Shown: positions 41,887 to 51,342, counted from the first letter of the stretch. The stretch: 64,000 nucleotides of DNA from Thermus aquaticus (GCF_001280255.1 NZ_LHCI01000106.1:1279766-1343765); one strand, 5' to 3'. Numbers and translations: made by a program. The notes: generated by a model from the sequence alone, not told the origin.

Positions 41887-43191
41887 ATGGCGAAGATCGG
41901 CTTTGTGAGCCTGGGGTGTCCCAAGGCTTTGGTGGACTCGGAACAGATCCTCTCCCGGCTCAGGGCTCTGGGCTACGAGACCAGCCCCAGCTACGAGGAG
42001 GCGGAGCTGGTCATCGTCAACACGTGTGGCTTCATCACCCCGGCCGTGGAGGAGAGCCTGGCCACCATCGGCGAGGCCTTGAAGGCCAACGGCAAGGTGG
42101 TGGTCACGGGGTGCCTGGGGGCCAGGCCCGAGGTGATCCGGGAGGCCCACCCCCAGGTGCTGGCGGTGACGGGGCCCGGGGAGGTGGAGCGGGTGCTGGA
42201 GGTGGTGCAGGCGGTCCTGCCCGCCCCTAGGGACCCCTTCTTGGACCTGATCCCGCCTCAGGTGAAGCTCACGCCCCGGCACTACGCCTACATCAAGCTC
42301 TCGGAGGGGTGCGACCACAGGTGTAGCTTCTGCATCATCCCCCAGCTTCGGGGAAGGCTCCGCTCCCGGGACGCCGCCGAGGTGTTGGCGGAAGCGTACC
42401 GGCTTGCGGCCACCGGCACCAAGGAGCTCCTCCTCATCGCCCAGGACCTTTCCGCCTACGGGGTGGACCTGGGGCATCGGGAGAGCTTCTTCGGCGACCG
42501 GCTGGTGCGGGCCCACCTCAAGGACCTCCTGGAGAACATGGCTGAGCTTGGGGTCTGGATCCGCCTCCACTACGTCTACCCCTACCCCCACGTAAAGGAC
42601 CTCCTCCCCCTCATGGCCGAGGGGAAGGTCCTCCCCTACCTGGACGTGCCCCTCCAGCACGCCTCCGAGCGCATCCTGAGGCTCATGCGCCGCCCCGGGG
42701 GGTACGGGAGTCACCTCAAGACCCTGAAGGCCTGGCGGGAGGTGGTGCCGGAGCTGGCGGTGCGCTCCACCTTCATCGTGGGCTTTCCCGGGGAGACCGA
42801 GGAGGACTTTCAGATCCTCCTGGACTTTCTGGAGGAGGCGGAGCTGGACCGGGTGGGGGCCTTCACCTACTCCCCGGTGGAGGGGGCGGAGGCCAACCTC
42901 CTTCCCGATCCCGTGCCCGAGGAGGTCAAGGAGGAGCGCCTCTTTAGGCTCATGGAGCTCCAGGCCAGGATCAGCCTCAGGAAGAACCAGGGCTTCGTGG
43001 GCCGGGTCCTCGAGGTCTTGGTGGACGAGCTTCCCGAGCCGGGCCTGGCCGTGGGCCGCTCCTACCGGGACGCCCCCGGCATTGACGGGGTGGTCTACGT
43101 GGAGACGGACGGCACGGTCCGGGTGGGGGAGAGGGTCCGGGTGCGCATCACCCGGGCGGACACCCACGACCTCTTCGGGGTCCAGGCGTAG
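41887..43191 (+). CDS. rimO: Ribosomal protein S12 methylthiotransferase RimO
   Basis: Radical-SAM enzyme that adds a methylthio group to Asp88 of ribosomal protein S12. 434 aa: UPF0004 domain with the three auxiliary-cluster Cys ([27 protein letters not shown]), radical-SAM CxxxCxxC in [13 protein letters not shown], and a C-terminal TRAM domain. [10 protein letters not shown] and [11 protein letters not shown] mark RimO rather than MiaB. ATG at 41887 has AGGAGGG upstream. Confidence 0.94.
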   Translation: MAKIGFVSLGCPKALVDSEQILSRLRALGYETSPSYEEAELVIVNTCGFITPAVEESLATIGEALKANGKVVVTGCLGARPEVIREAHPQVLAVTGPGEVERVLEVVQAVLPAPRDPFLDLIPPQVKLTPRHYAYIKLSEGCDHRCSFCIIPQLRGRLRSRDAAEVLAEAYRLAATGTKELLLIAQDLSAYGVDLGHRESFFGDRLVRAHLKDLLENMAELGVWIRLHYVYPYPHVKDLLPLMAEGKVLPYLDVPLQHASERILRLMRRPGGYGSHLKTLKAWREVVPELAVRSTFIVGFPGETEEDFQILLDFLEEAELDRVGAFTYSPVEGAEANLLPDPVPEEVKEERLFRLMELQARISLRKNQGFVGRVLEVLVDELPEPGLAVGRSYRDAPGIDGVVYVETDGTVRVGERVRVRITRADTHDLFGVQA

Positions 43192-43203
43192 GATAGGGGC
43201 GGT

Positions 43204-44541
43204 ATGTACATCGTCGTCGCTGGGGGCGGGGAGGTGGGGGGCGAGCTGGCCCGCACCCTGGAGAAGGCCCACGAGGTGGTGGTCATTGACCGGAACCCCC
43301 AGGCCCGGGAGCGCTTGGGCTCTTTGGACGTGAAGGTGGTGGTGGGCGGGGCCACGGACCCCGACACCCTGCGGGAGGCGGGGGTGGACCGGGCCGACCT
43401 CTTCATCGCCTGCACCGACTCCGACGAGGTGAACCTCCTGGCCTCCCTGCTGGCCAAGGGCCTGGGGTCCAGGCAGGTCCTCTGCTTCGTGGGCAAGGGG
43501 GGGTACGTGGACGTCCTGGCCGACCCCAGGACGGCGGAGATCCTGGGCACCCGCATAGACAAGGTCCTTTGGCCGCAAAGGGCCATGGCCCGGGAGATCG
43601 TGGAGGTGATCCTGGTCCCCGGGGCGGTGGACGTGGAGCTTCTGGCCGAGGGGCGGCTTCGCTTCGTGGAGTACCGGGTGAAGGAAGGGGGGCCCTACGC
43701 CCACCGCCTCCTCTGGGAGATGGCCTGGCCGGAAGGGGTCCTGGTGGTGGGGGTGGTTCGGGACGGCACCTTTTTGAGCTTTGCCCATTCCCTCTTTCCC
43801 GAGCTCGTTCTGGAGCCCGGAGACAAGCTCCTCTTCGTCACCACCGCCCGGGCCTTTCCCGAGTTGGAGGCCCACTTCGCCGTGGGGCGGGAGGTGCGCC
43901 GGGTCATGATCCTGGGCGGGGGGAACGTGGGCTTCATGGTGGCCCAGGAGCTTTTAAAAAGGCGGGTGGAGGTGGTCCTCATTGAGGCCAGCCGGGAGCG
44001 GTGCGAGTGGCTTTCCCAGGAGCTCCCCGAGGCTTTGGTCATTCACGGGGACGGCACCGACATAGAGCTTTTGGAGGCCGAGGGCATGGCGGAGGCCGAC
44101 GTGGTGGTGGCCGTCACCGACAACGACGAGAAGAACCTCCTGGCTTCCCTCCTGGCCAAGCAGCTTGGGGTCAGCAAGGTCATCACCCGGGTTTCCCGCT
44201 CGGAGACCCGCCGGCTCTTTGAGCAGGTGGGCATTGACCTGGCCCTGACCCCCAGGCAGGCGGCGGTGCGCTCGGTGCTGGACTTTTTGGGGCCGGAGAA
44301 CGTGGAGCACGTTTCCACCATGGACGAGAACATAGAGCTTCTGGAGGTGGAGCTTCCCGAGGCTTCCAAGGCCAAGCCCCTGCGGCACCTGGCCCTACCC
44401 GAGGTGGTTCCCGTGGCCCTGGAGCGGGACCATCGGGTGATGCTCTACCGGGAGGACCTGGAGGCCCTCCCGGGGGACCGGCTCTTCCTGGTGGCGGCCC
44501 GGGAGGTGGCGGATGAAGCCCTGGCCCAGATCCTCCGCTAG
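43204..44541 (+). CDS. trkA: Trk potassium uptake regulatory subunit TrkA
   Basis: Cytoplasmic ring-forming subunit that gates TrkH with NAD(H)/ATP. 445 aa with two RCK halves: first GGGEVGGELARTLEKAHEVVVIDRN (residues ~6-30), second GGGNVGFMVAQELLKRRVEVVLIE (~238-261), each followed by a TrkA_C domain. 12 bp after rimO and overlapping trkH by 29 bp. Confidence 0.93.
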   Translation: MYIVVAGGGEVGGELARTLEKAHEVVVIDRNPQARERLGSLDVKVVVGGATDPDTLREAGVDRADLFIACTDSDEVNLLASLLAKGLGSRQVLCFVGKGGYVDVLADPRTAEILGTRIDKVLWPQRAMAREIVEVILVPGAVDVELLAEGRLRFVEYRVKEGGPYAHRLLWEMAWPEGVLVVGVVRDGTFLSFAHSLFPELVLEPGDKLLFVTTARAFPELEAHFAVGREVRRVMILGGGNVGFMVAQELLKRRVEVVLIEASRERCEWLSQELPEALVIHGDGTDIELLEAEGMAEADVVVAVTDNDEKNLLASLLAKQLGVSKVITRVSRSETRRLFEQVGIDLALTPRQAAVRSVLDFLGPENVEHVSTMDENIELLEVELPEASKAKPLRHLALPEVVPVALERDHRVMLYREDLEALPGDRLFLVAAREVADEALAQILR

Positions 44542-45985
44542 GCGGGGCCTGGGGGCGAGCCTCTACCTCCTGGGGCTCACCTACCAGGGGATGGGCTTCC
44601 TCCTTCTCCTCTTCGCCCTGGGGGCCTTTTTCCTGGGCGAGGATGCCCGGGGCTTCGCCGTGGCCGCCCTTTTGGGGGTGGGCCTTGGGCGGCTTCTCCA
44701 GGGCCTGGGCCACCCGGAGGCCCAGCCCAGACGGGCCGAGGTCTTCGCCAGCGTGGCCCTCCTTTGGTTCCTGGTGCCCGCTTTGGGGGCCGTGCCCTAC
44801 TGGCTTTCCGGGGGGATGGGCTATCTGGATGCCCTCTTTGAGGCCATGTCGGGCTTCACCACCACGGGGGCCACGGTCCTTTCGGACTTCGGCCGGTTCG
44901 GCCAGAGCCTTTTCCTCTGGCGGAGCCTCACCCAGTGGATGGGGGGGATCGGCATCGTGGTGCTCTTCCTGGTGGTCTTCCCCCAGCTCCAGGTGGCGGG
45001 CCGCCAGGCCTTCTTCGCCGAGAGCACCGGGGTGGAGAAGGAGAAGCTCACCCCCAAGCTTCGGGAGACGGCCCGGGCGGTGCTAAGGGCCTACGTCCTT
45101 CTGACCCTTCTCGCCTTCGTGGCCTACCTGGTTGCTGGCATCCCCCCCTTTGAGGCCTTGGCCAACGCCCTCACCACCGCTCCCGCCGGGGGCTTCAGCC
45201 CCAACCCCAATAGCTTCGCCGCCTACGCTCCCCTGGCCCAGTGGGCGGGAACCTTCTTCATGTTCTGGGCGGGGGTGAGCTTTCTCCTGCAGTACCGCCT
45301 CCTCTTCCGGCGGGAGACAAGGCCTCTCATCCAGGACGCCGAGTTTCGCGCCTACACGGGGATCGTGCTGCTGGCGGGGCTGGCCCTGGCCTTTTACCTT
45401 TACACCCATCACCTCTATGGCCTCGAGGCCAGCCTCCGACACGCCTTCTTCCAGGTGGTCTCCATCCTCACCACCACCGGCTTCGCCAGCGTGGACTTCG
45501 CAAAGTGGGTGGTCCCCGCCCAGGCCATCCTGGTCCTTTTGATGTTCATCGGGGGAAGCGCGGGCTCGGGAGCGGGCGGCATCAAGGTGGTGCGCTGGCT
45601 TCTCCTCTTCGGCTTTCTGCGCCGGGAGATCACCCGCACCCTCCACCCCAAGGCCGTCCTCCCCTTAAGGCTGGGCGGGCGGGTGGTGGGGGAGGAGGCC
45701 CTGAGGCAGGTTTCCGTTTTCGTCTTCCTTTACACCCTCTTGTTCGGCGTGGGAGCAGTGATCATCGCCCTACTGGAAAAGGACTTTGTGGTGGCCTTCA
45801 CCGCCAGCGCCCAGGCTATCGGCAACATCGGTCCTGGGCTTGGCGAGGTGGGGCCCTTTGGTTCCTACGCTGGGCTTCACCCCCTTTCCAAGGTGGTCCT
45901 CATCCTGGAGATGTGGGCGGGCCGGATAGAGATCCTGCCCGTTTTCCTCCTCTTTAGCCCCGAGCTTTGGCGGAGGCTCAGGTGA
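44513..45985 (+). CDS. trkH: Trk potassium uptake membrane subunit TrkH
   Basis: 490 aa, about ten membrane helices. Four selectivity-filter-like loops are visible: MSGFTTTGATVLSD, TTAPAGGFSPN, ILTTTGFASVDF and QAIGNIGPGLGEVG; the gating loop GGSAGSGAGGIKVVRW is also present. Start ATG at 44513 overlaps trkA by 29 bp; a shorter start inside the first helix is possible. Family 2 repeat begins 5 bp after the TGA. Confidence 0.93.
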   Translation: MKPWPRSSARRGLGASLYLLGLTYQGMGFLLLLFALGAFFLGEDARGFAVAALLGVGLGRLLQGLGHPEAQPRRAEVFASVALLWFLVPALGAVPYWLSGGMGYLDALFEAMSGFTTTGATVLSDFGRFGQSLFLWRSLTQWMGGIGIVVLFLVVFPQLQVAGRQAFFAESTGVEKEKLTPKLRETARAVLRAYVLLTLLAFVAYLVAGIPPFEALANALTTAPAGGFSPNPNSFAAYAPLAQWAGTFFMFWAGVSFLLQYRLLFRRETRPLIQDAEFRAYTGIVLLAGLALAFYLYTHHLYGLEASLRHAFFQVVSILTTTGFASVDFAKWVVPAQAILVLLMFIGGSAGSGAGGIKVVRWLLLFGFLRREITRTLHPKAVLPLRLGGRVVGEEALRQVSVFVFLYTLLFGVGAVIIALLEKDFVVAFTASAQAIGNIGPGLGEVGPFGSYAGLHPLSKVVLILEMWAGRIEILPVFLLFSPELWRRLR

Positions 45986-46066
45986 TACTACCCCATGCTG
46001 GCTTGCGCCAGCACGGGGGCCCCGGCAAAAGGTTCCTGGGGAAGTTACCAGGCATGGTAGGCCGAA
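45983..46066. repeat. Palindromic intergenic element, family 2, copy c
   Basis: Inverted relative to copies a and b: TACTACCCCATGCTGGC-TTGC-GCCAGCACGGGGGCCCCGGCAAAAGG, then CCTGGGGAAGTTACCAGGCATGGTAGGCCGAAGAA. The stem has a G-T wobble instead of G-C. As in the other copies the CCCCATGCTGGC arm starts within about 8 bp of a stop codon (trkH TGA at 45983-45985), in the same orientation with respect to the gene. Confidence 0.85.
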
Positions 46067-46105
46067 GAAACTGGGCGAGGCCCTGAGGGTTTATAATCTT
46101 TCCCC

Positions 46106-48562
46106 ATGAGGACGCTAGGCCACATCACCGCCATGCCCAGGCTCCCCGAGGCCATTGGGGGGCTTAAGGAGCTGGCTTACAACCTCTGGTGGAGCTGGAA
46201 CCCGGAGGCGGCGGAGCTTTTCCAGGAGATAGACCCCGTGCTCTGGAAGCGCTTCCGCGGCAACCCGGTCAAGCTCCTCCTGGAGGCCGACCCCGCCCGG
46301 CTTTCGGCCCTGTGCGCCACGGGCTACCCCGCCCGGGTCCAGGCGGTGGTCCAGGCCCTCAGGGACTACCTGAAGGCCCGGGAGGTCAAAAAGGGTCCCC
46401 TGACCGCCTACTTCTCCGCCGAGTACGGCTTCCATAGCTCCCTGCCCATCTACTCCGGGGGGCTTGGGGTTTTGGCGGGGGACCACGTGAAGGCCGCCAG
46501 CGACCTGGGGCTCAACCTGGTGGGCGTGGGGATCTTCTACCACCAGGGCTACTTCCACCAGCGCCTCTCCCCCGAGGGGGCCCAGGTGGAGGTTTATGAA
46601 ACCCTGCGCCCCGAGGAGCTTCCCCTCCTCCCGGTCCTGGACGGCGAGGGGAGGCCCCTCAAAGTGGCCGTGGACTTCCCCGGGCGGGTGGTCCACGTGG
46701 GGGGCTACCGGGTCCAGGTGGGGGCGGTGCCCGTCTTTCTCCTCACCACCGACCTCCCGGAGAACGCCCCCGAGGACCGGGCCATCACCGCCAGGCTCTA
46801 CGCCCCGGGTCTGGAGATGCGCATCCAGCAGGAGATGATCTTGGGCATCGCCGGGGTGCGCTTCCTCAGGGCTTTGGGCCTGAGCCCCCAGGTGTTCCAC
46901 ATGAACGAGGGGCACTCCGCCTTTTTGGGCCTGGAGCGGGTGCGGGAGCTGGTCGCCGAGGGCCACCCCTTCCCCGTGGCCCTGGAGTTAGCCCGGGCCG
47001 GGGCCCTCTTCACCACCCACACCCCCGTTCCTGCCGGGCACGACGCCTTCCCCCTGGAACTCATAGACCGCTACCTGGGGGGCTTCTTTGAGAAGATGGG
47101 CACAGACCGGGAGGGCTTTTTACGGCTGGCTCTCGAGGAGAAGCCCTGGGGTCAGGTCTTCTCCATGTCCAACCTGGCCCTTTCCACCAGCCACCAAGCG
47201 GGCGGGGTGAGCCGCCTCCACGGCGAGGTCTCCCGGCAGATGTTCCACCACCTCTGGCCCGGCCTCCTTTTGGAGGAGGTGCCCATCGGCCACGTGACCA
47301 ACGGGGTCCACACCTGGACCTTCCTCCATCCCCGCCTCCGCCGCCACTACGCCGAGGTCTTCGGCCCCGAGTGGCTGAAGTCCCCCGAGGACCCCGCCAC
47401 CTGGAAGGTGGAGGGCCTGGGGGAGGAGTTCTGGCGCATCCACAAGGACTTAAGGGCCGAGCTGGTGCGGGAGGTGCGGCACCGGGTCCTGGAGCAGCGC
47501 CGCCGCAACGGGGAAAGCCCAAGCCGCCTGAAGGCGGCGGAGCGCCTTTTGGACCCCGAGGTCCTCACCATCGGCTTCGCCCGGCGCTTCGCTACCTACA
47601 AGCGGGCGGTCCTCCTCTTTAAAGACCCGGAGCGCCTCCTCAAGATCCTTCGGGGGCCTTACCCCGTGCAGTTCGTCTTCGCCGGGAAGGCCCACCCCAA
47701 GGACGAGCCCGGCAAGGCCTACCTGCAGGAGCTGGTGGCCAAGATCAGGGAGTACGGCCTCGAGGACCGCATGGTGGTCCTGGAGGACTACGACATGTAC
47801 CTGGCCCGGGTCCTGGTCCACGGCTCCGACGTCTGGCTCAACACCCCTCGCCGCCCCATGGAGGCTAGCGGCACCAGCGGCATGAAGGCGGCCTTGAACG
47901 GGGTCTTGAACCTGAGCGTCCTGGACGGCTGGTGGGCCGAGGCCTACAACGGCAAGAACGGCTTCGCCATCGGCGACGAGCGGGTCTACGAGAGCGAGGA
48001 GGCCCAGGACATGGCGGATGCTCAGGCCCTTTACGACGTCCTGGAAGGCGAGGTCCTGCCCCTCTTCTACGCCAAGGGACCCGAGGGGTACTCCTTGGGC
48101 TGGCTCTCCATGGTCCAGGAAAGCCTCCGCACCGTGGGCCCGCGCTTTAGCGCCCACCGGATGGTGGGGGAGTACGCCCTTCTTTACGCCCAAGGGGCCG
48201 AGATGGGGAAGAAAGCGGAGGGGCTTAAGGACCTCCTCCAGGCCTTCCACCAGGCCCTCCCCGCCTTCCACGCCCTCGGCTTTAGCGTTGAGGGGCCCAG
48301 CCACCAGACCCTGAACGGGGAGGCCCTCAGGGTGCGGGCCTGCCTCGAGGGGGAGGTCCCCGAGGTCTTAAGGCCCTTTTTGGAGGTCCAGCTGGTGGCC
48401 AAAAGGAGCACGGGGGAGGTGGAGATCGTCCCCTTGGCCCCGGGGGAAGGCGGCTACGAGGTGGCCTACTGGCCCTCCCGTCCGGGAAGCTACGCCTACG
48501 GGGTGCGCCTGGCCCTCAGGCACCCCGTCACCGGGCGGGTGAACTGGGTTCGCTGGGCCTGA
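46106..48562 (+). CDS. glgP: Alpha-glucan (maltodextrin) phosphorylase
   Basis: Releases glucose-1-phosphate from alpha-1,4-glucans. 818 aa; the N-terminal YNLWWSWNPEA and SAEYGFHSSLPIYSGGLGVLAGDH blocks mark the short, thermophile-type (GT35, TIGR02094) phosphorylases. The PLP Lys594 is in EASGTSGMKAALNG, and KRYATYKRA-like FARRFATYKRAVLL is the glucan-site segment. The gene stands alone; a -10 TATAAT (46092-46097) is 8 bp before the ATG, suggesting a leaderless mRNA. Confidence 0.95.
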   Translation: MRTLGHITAMPRLPEAIGGLKELAYNLWWSWNPEAAELFQEIDPVLWKRFRGNPVKLLLEADPARLSALCATGYPARVQAVVQALRDYLKAREVKKGPLTAYFSAEYGFHSSLPIYSGGLGVLAGDHVKAASDLGLNLVGVGIFYHQGYFHQRLSPEGAQVEVYETLRPEELPLLPVLDGEGRPLKVAVDFPGRVVHVGGYRVQVGAVPVFLLTTDLPENAPEDRAITARLYAPGLEMRIQQEMILGIAGVRFLRALGLSPQVFHMNEGHSAFLGLERVRELVAEGHPFPVALELARAGALFTTHTPVPAGHDAFPLELIDRYLGGFFEKMGTDREGFLRLALEEKPWGQVFSMSNLALSTSHQAGGVSRLHGEVSRQMFHHLWPGLLLEEVPIGHVTNGVHTWTFLHPRLRRHYAEVFGPEWLKSPEDPATWKVEGLGEEFWRIHKDLRAELVREVRHRVLEQRRRNGESPSRLKAAERLLDPEVLTIGFARRFATYKRAVLLFKDPERLLKILRGPYPVQFVFAGKAHPKDEPGKAYLQELVAKIREYGLEDRMVVLEDYDMYLARVLVHGSDVWLNTPRRPMEASGTSGMKAALNGVLNLSVLDGWWAEAYNGKNGFAIGDERVYESEEAQDMADAQALYDVLEGEVLPLFYAKGPEGYSLGWLSMVQESLRTVGPRFSAHRMVGEYALLYAQGAEMGKKAEGLKDLLQAFHQALPAFHALGFSVEGPSHQTLNGEALRVRACLEGEVPEVLRPFLEVQLVAKRSTGEVEIVPLAPGEGGYEVAYWPSRPGSYAYGVRLALRHPVTGRVNWVRWA

Positions 48563-48618
48563 GGCCACCTGGCGCTGGCATTCCTCTCAGGCCAAGAGGA
48601 GGCCCATTCCCGAGGGCC
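48556..48618 (+). other. Hairpins after glgP
   Basis: GGCCTGAG (48556-48563, spanning the glgP stop) can pair with CTCAGGCC (48586-48593), and a second small stem GGCCC / GGGCC follows around 48602-48618. Without a T-tract this is weak as a terminator; it may only protect the 3' end. Confidence 0.3.
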
Positions 48619-48638
48619 AGCGAGCCCGGCTTTTCGTG

Positions 48639-48672
48639 TATAATCCCCCCGTGCCTTTTCAGGAGGTGGCCC
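48639..48672 (+). promoter_or_regulatory. Promoter and RBS of the amino-acid transporter genes
   Basis: Consensus -10 TATAAT at 48639-48644, then a ~20-nt leader with Shine-Dalgarno AGGAGGTGG directly before the ATG at 48673. No clear -35. Confidence 0.6.
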
Positions 48673-49437
48673 ATGCGTAAAGCCCTGGTGTTTCTCGGCA
48701 TCCTGGCCCTCGGCCTCGCCTTCGCCCAGGTGCGGACCTTTGACCAGATCAAGAAGAGCGGGGAGATCCGCATCGGCACCGAAGGGGCCTTTCCCCCCTT
48801 CAACTACTTTGACGAGAAGAACCAGCTCACCGGCTTTGAGATAGACCTGGGCAACACCATTGCCAAGAAGCTGGGCCTGAAGCCCAAGTGGATCGCCCAG
48901 TCCTTTGACAGCCTCCTCATCCAGCTCAACCAGGGGCGGTTTGACTTCGTCATCGCCTCCCACGGCATCACCGAGGAGCGGGCCAAGGCGGTGGACTTCA
49001 CCAACCCCCACTACTGCACCGGGGGCATTATCGTCAGCAAGAAGGGTGGGCCCAAGACCAAGAAGGACCTTCAGGGCAAGGTGGTGGGGGTGCAGATCGG
49101 CACCACCTACATGGAGGCGGCCCAGAAGATTCCCGGGGTCAGGCAGGTGCGCACCTACCAGAAGGACCCCGAGGCCCTGCAGGACCTCCTGGCGGGCCGC
49201 ATAGATGCCTGGATCACCGACCGCTTCGTGGCCAAGGAGGCCATTAAGGAGAGGAAGCTGGAGGGCACCCTCCAGCTGGGCGAGCTGGTCTTCCAAGAGC
49301 GGGTGGCCATGGCGGTGGCCAAGGGCAACAAGAGCGGCCTGGACGTCCTCAACAAGGCCCTGGCCGACCTGATGAAGGACGGCACCTACGCCCAGATCTC
49401 CAAGAAGTGGTTCGGGGAGGACGTGCGCTGCAGGTAG
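48673..49437 (+). CDS. Amino-acid ABC transporter, substrate-binding protein
   Basis: 254 aa, family 3 solute-binding protein. Signal peptide MRKALVFLGILALGLAFA cut before QVRTF. SBP_bac_3 landmarks: GEIRIGTEGAFPPFNYFDEKNQLTGFEIDL (family signature with substrate-contacting Phe/Asn), ITEERAKAVDFTNPHY with Arg for the ligand carboxylate, VVGVQIGTTY and WITDRFVA. Likely a polar amino acid. Its permease is the next gene; its ATPase lies past the TRAP genes at 53323. Confidence 0.92.
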   Translation: MRKALVFLGILALGLAFAQVRTFDQIKKSGEIRIGTEGAFPPFNYFDEKNQLTGFEIDLGNTIAKKLGLKPKWIAQSFDSLLIQLNQGRFDFVIASHGITEERAKAVDFTNPHYCTGGIIVSKKGGPKTKKDLQGKVVGVQIGTTYMEAAQKIPGVRQVRTYQKDPEALQDLLAGRIDAWITDRFVAKEAIKERKLEGTLQLGELVFQERVAMAVAKGNKSGLDVLNKALADLMKDGTYAQISKKWFGEDVRCR

Positions 49438-49445
49438 TTCCTTAC

Positions 49446-49481
49446 GGGCCCGGGAGTTTTCCCCTCCTGGGCCCTTTTCTT
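49446..49481 (+). terminator. Hairpin with T-tract between binding protein and permease
   Basis: GGGCCCGGGAG (49446-49456) / CTCCTGGGCCC (49464-49474), 11 bp with one G-T pair, followed by TTTTCTT. A partial terminator here would make much more periplasmic binding protein than permease, a common arrangement. Confidence 0.75.
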
Positions 49482-49486
49482 GACCC

Positions 49487-50278
49487 ATGAAGCCCATCCT
49501 CTTGCGCTGGCTTCTTTGGCTGGTCCTCCTCTTCCTGGGGTACGTGGCCTTCTTCGCCCTTTTGGGGGCGGCTTTGGAGCGCTACTTCCTCCTCGCCGGC
49601 TTCGGCCCTGAGCGGGCGGCCTCCGCCGGGAGGGCCATGGCGGAGGGGGCGGAGATCACCCTGAAGCTCACCCTGATCTCCGGTCTGGCGGGGCTCGTCA
49701 TCGGGGTTCTGGCGGGGATGGCCCGGCTTTCCAGCCGGGCCTGGGTGCGCCTTCCCGCCACCTTTTACATCTGGGTCACCCGGGGCACCCCTCTTTTGGT
49801 ACAGATCCTCTTCGCCTACAACGCCTTGCCCTTCCTCCTCCAGCCCCTATGGCCGGGGGCGCAGCAGGCCCTCACCCCCTACTGGGCGGCCTTCATCGCC
49901 CTCTCCTTCAACGTGGGGGCCTACAACGCCGAGGTGGTGCGGGCGGGCATCCAGGCCATCCCCAAGGGGCAGTGGGAGGCCGCCTGGTCCTTGGGCCTTT
50001 CCCCGGTGGACACCATGCGCTTCGTGGTCCTGCCCCAGGCCCTGCGCATCGTGGTCCCCCCCCTGGTCAACAACCTGGTGGCCCTTCTCAAGGACTCCTC
50101 CTTGGCCAGCGTCATCACCCTGACGGAGCTCGCCCTTTCCGGCCAGCGCATCATCTCCGCCACCTTCCGTCCGGTGGAGGTCTACTTGGCTGTGGCCGCC
50201 ATCTACCTCCTCCTCACCACGGTGCTGACCCAGTTCACCAACCGCCTGGAGGAGAGGCTCAAGGTGGCGGGCCGCTAG
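49487..50278 (+). CDS. Amino-acid ABC transporter, permease
   Basis: 263 aa, HisM/GlnP-type, about six helices. GAEITLKLTLISGLAGLVIG and VTRGTPLLVQILFAYNALPF are the family entry motifs; the ATPase-coupling EAA loop is QWEAAWSLGLSPVDTMRFVVLPQALR. Acts as a homodimer with the ATPase at 53323. ATG lies 6 bp after the hairpin's T-tract. Confidence 0.92.
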   Translation: MKPILLRWLLWLVLLFLGYVAFFALLGAALERYFLLAGFGPERAASAGRAMAEGAEITLKLTLISGLAGLVIGVLAGMARLSSRAWVRLPATFYIWVTRGTPLLVQILFAYNALPFLLQPLWPGAQQALTPYWAAFIALSFNVGAYNAEVVRAGIQAIPKGQWEAAWSLGLSPVDTMRFVVLPQALRIVVPPLVNNLVALLKDSSLASVITLTELALSGQRIISATFRPVEVYLAVAAIYLLLTTVLTQFTNRLEERLKVAGR

Positions 50279-50304
50279 GGGTTGCGGGTTCTAGGGTGGC
50301 GGGG

Positions 50305-50335
50305 TATACTTCCTTGGGTCTAAAGGAGGTGGTTT
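50305..50335 (+). promoter_or_regulatory. Promoter and RBS of the TRAP transporter genes
   Basis: -10 TATACT at 50305-50310 and Shine-Dalgarno AAAGGAGGTGG before the ATG at 50336, in the 57-bp gap after the ABC permease, so the TRAP genes can be transcribed independently of the ABC genes. Confidence 0.55.
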
Positions 50336-51286
50336 ATGCGAATGAAGCGCGTGGTTTTGGCGGCACTGGCCTTCCTGGGGCTCGGCTTGGCCCAGGAGTT
50401 CCTCACCATCGGCTCCGGCTCCACCACGGGGGTCTACTTCCCCGTGGCCACGGGCATGGCCAAGCTGGTCAACGACGCCAACGTGGGCATCCGGGCCAAC
50501 GCCCGCTCCACGGGTGGGAGCGTGGCCAACATCAACGCCATCGCCGCCGGGGAGTTTGAGATGGCCCTAGCCCAGAACGACATCAGCTTCTACGCCTTCC
50601 AAGGGTGCTGCATCACCGCCTTTGACGGCAGGCCGGTGAAGGGCATCCGGGCCCTGGCCGCCCTCTACCCCGAGGTGGTCCACATCGTGGCCCGGGCCGA
50701 CGCCGGCATCCGCACCGTGGCCGACCTCAAGGGCAAGCGGGTGGTGGTGGGTGACGTGGGCTCGGGCACCGAGCAGAACGCCCGGCAGATCCTCGAGGCC
50801 TACGGCCTCCGCTTTGAGGACCTGGGCCAGGCCATCCGGGTGAGCGCCACCCAGGGCATCCAGCTCATGCAGGACAAGCGGGCCGACGCCCTCTTCTACA
50901 CCGTGGGCCTGGGGGCCTCCGCCATCCAGCAACTGGCCCTCACCACCCCCATCACCCTGGTGGCCGTGGACCTGGGCAAGGTCCAGGCCATCGCCAAGAA
51001 GTACCCCTTCTACGTGGGCTTCAACATCCCCGGGGGCACCTACAAGGGGGTGGACGTGACCACGCCCACGGTGGCGGTCCAGGCCATGCTCATCGCCTCC
51101 GAGAAGCTCTCCGCCGACACGGTCTACAAGTTCATGAAGGCCGTTTTCGGCAACCAGGAGGCCTTCAAGAAGATCCACCCCAACCTGGAGCGCTTCTTCA
51201 GCCTGCAGAGGGCCGTCAAGGGCCTTCCTATCCCCCTCCACCCCGGGGCGGAGCGCTTCTACAAGGAAGTGGGGGTTCTGAAGTAG
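50336..51286 (+). CDS. TAXI-family TRAP transporter solute receptor
   Basis: 316 aa. Signal peptide MRMKRVVLAALAFLGLGLA cut before QEF. TAXI family signature FLTIGSGSTTGVYFPVATGMAKLVN, then ANARSTGGSVANINAI and GDVGSGTEQNARQILEAYG. The T. thermophilus homologue of this receptor has been crystallised with glutamate/glutamine in the site, so an acidic amino acid or its amide is the likely ligand. Partner permease is next. Confidence 0.92.
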   Translation: MRMKRVVLAALAFLGLGLAQEFLTIGSGSTTGVYFPVATGMAKLVNDANVGIRANARSTGGSVANINAIAAGEFEMALAQNDISFYAFQGCCITAFDGRPVKGIRALAALYPEVVHIVARADAGIRTVADLKGKRVVVGDVGSGTEQNARQILEAYGLRFEDLGQAIRVSATQGIQLMQDKRADALFYTVGLGASAIQQLALTTPITLVAVDLGKVQAIAKKYPFYVGFNIPGGTYKGVDVTTPTVAVQAMLIASEKLSADTVYKFMKAVFGNQEAFKKIHPNLERFFSLQRAVKGLPIPLHPGAERFYKEVGVLK

Positions 51287-51304
51287 CCTTGGCCTAGCGC
51301 CTGG

Positions 51305-51328
51305 GGGGCCCTGCTTGGGGCCCCTTTT
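51305..51328 (+). terminator. Hairpin between the TRAP receptor and its permease
   Basis: GGGGCCC (51305-51311) / GGGCCCC (51318-51324), loop TGCTTG, followed by TTTT. Same arrangement as after the ABC binding protein: a leaky terminator between an abundant receptor and a scarce membrane protein. Confidence 0.65.
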
Positions 51329-51342
51329 CTCTCGGAGGAGGT

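Noticed and set aside
41845-43875. A 676-codon open frame on the minus strand
   Set aside because: It lies antisense to rimO and trkA, both with full family motifs, and its translation is low-complexity (His, Gly, Val, Leu rich). High GC with G/C third positions produces such shadow frames throughout the window.
48556-48618. Strong terminator after glgP
   Set aside because: Stems are long-looped and lack a T-tract; listed only as weak hairpins.
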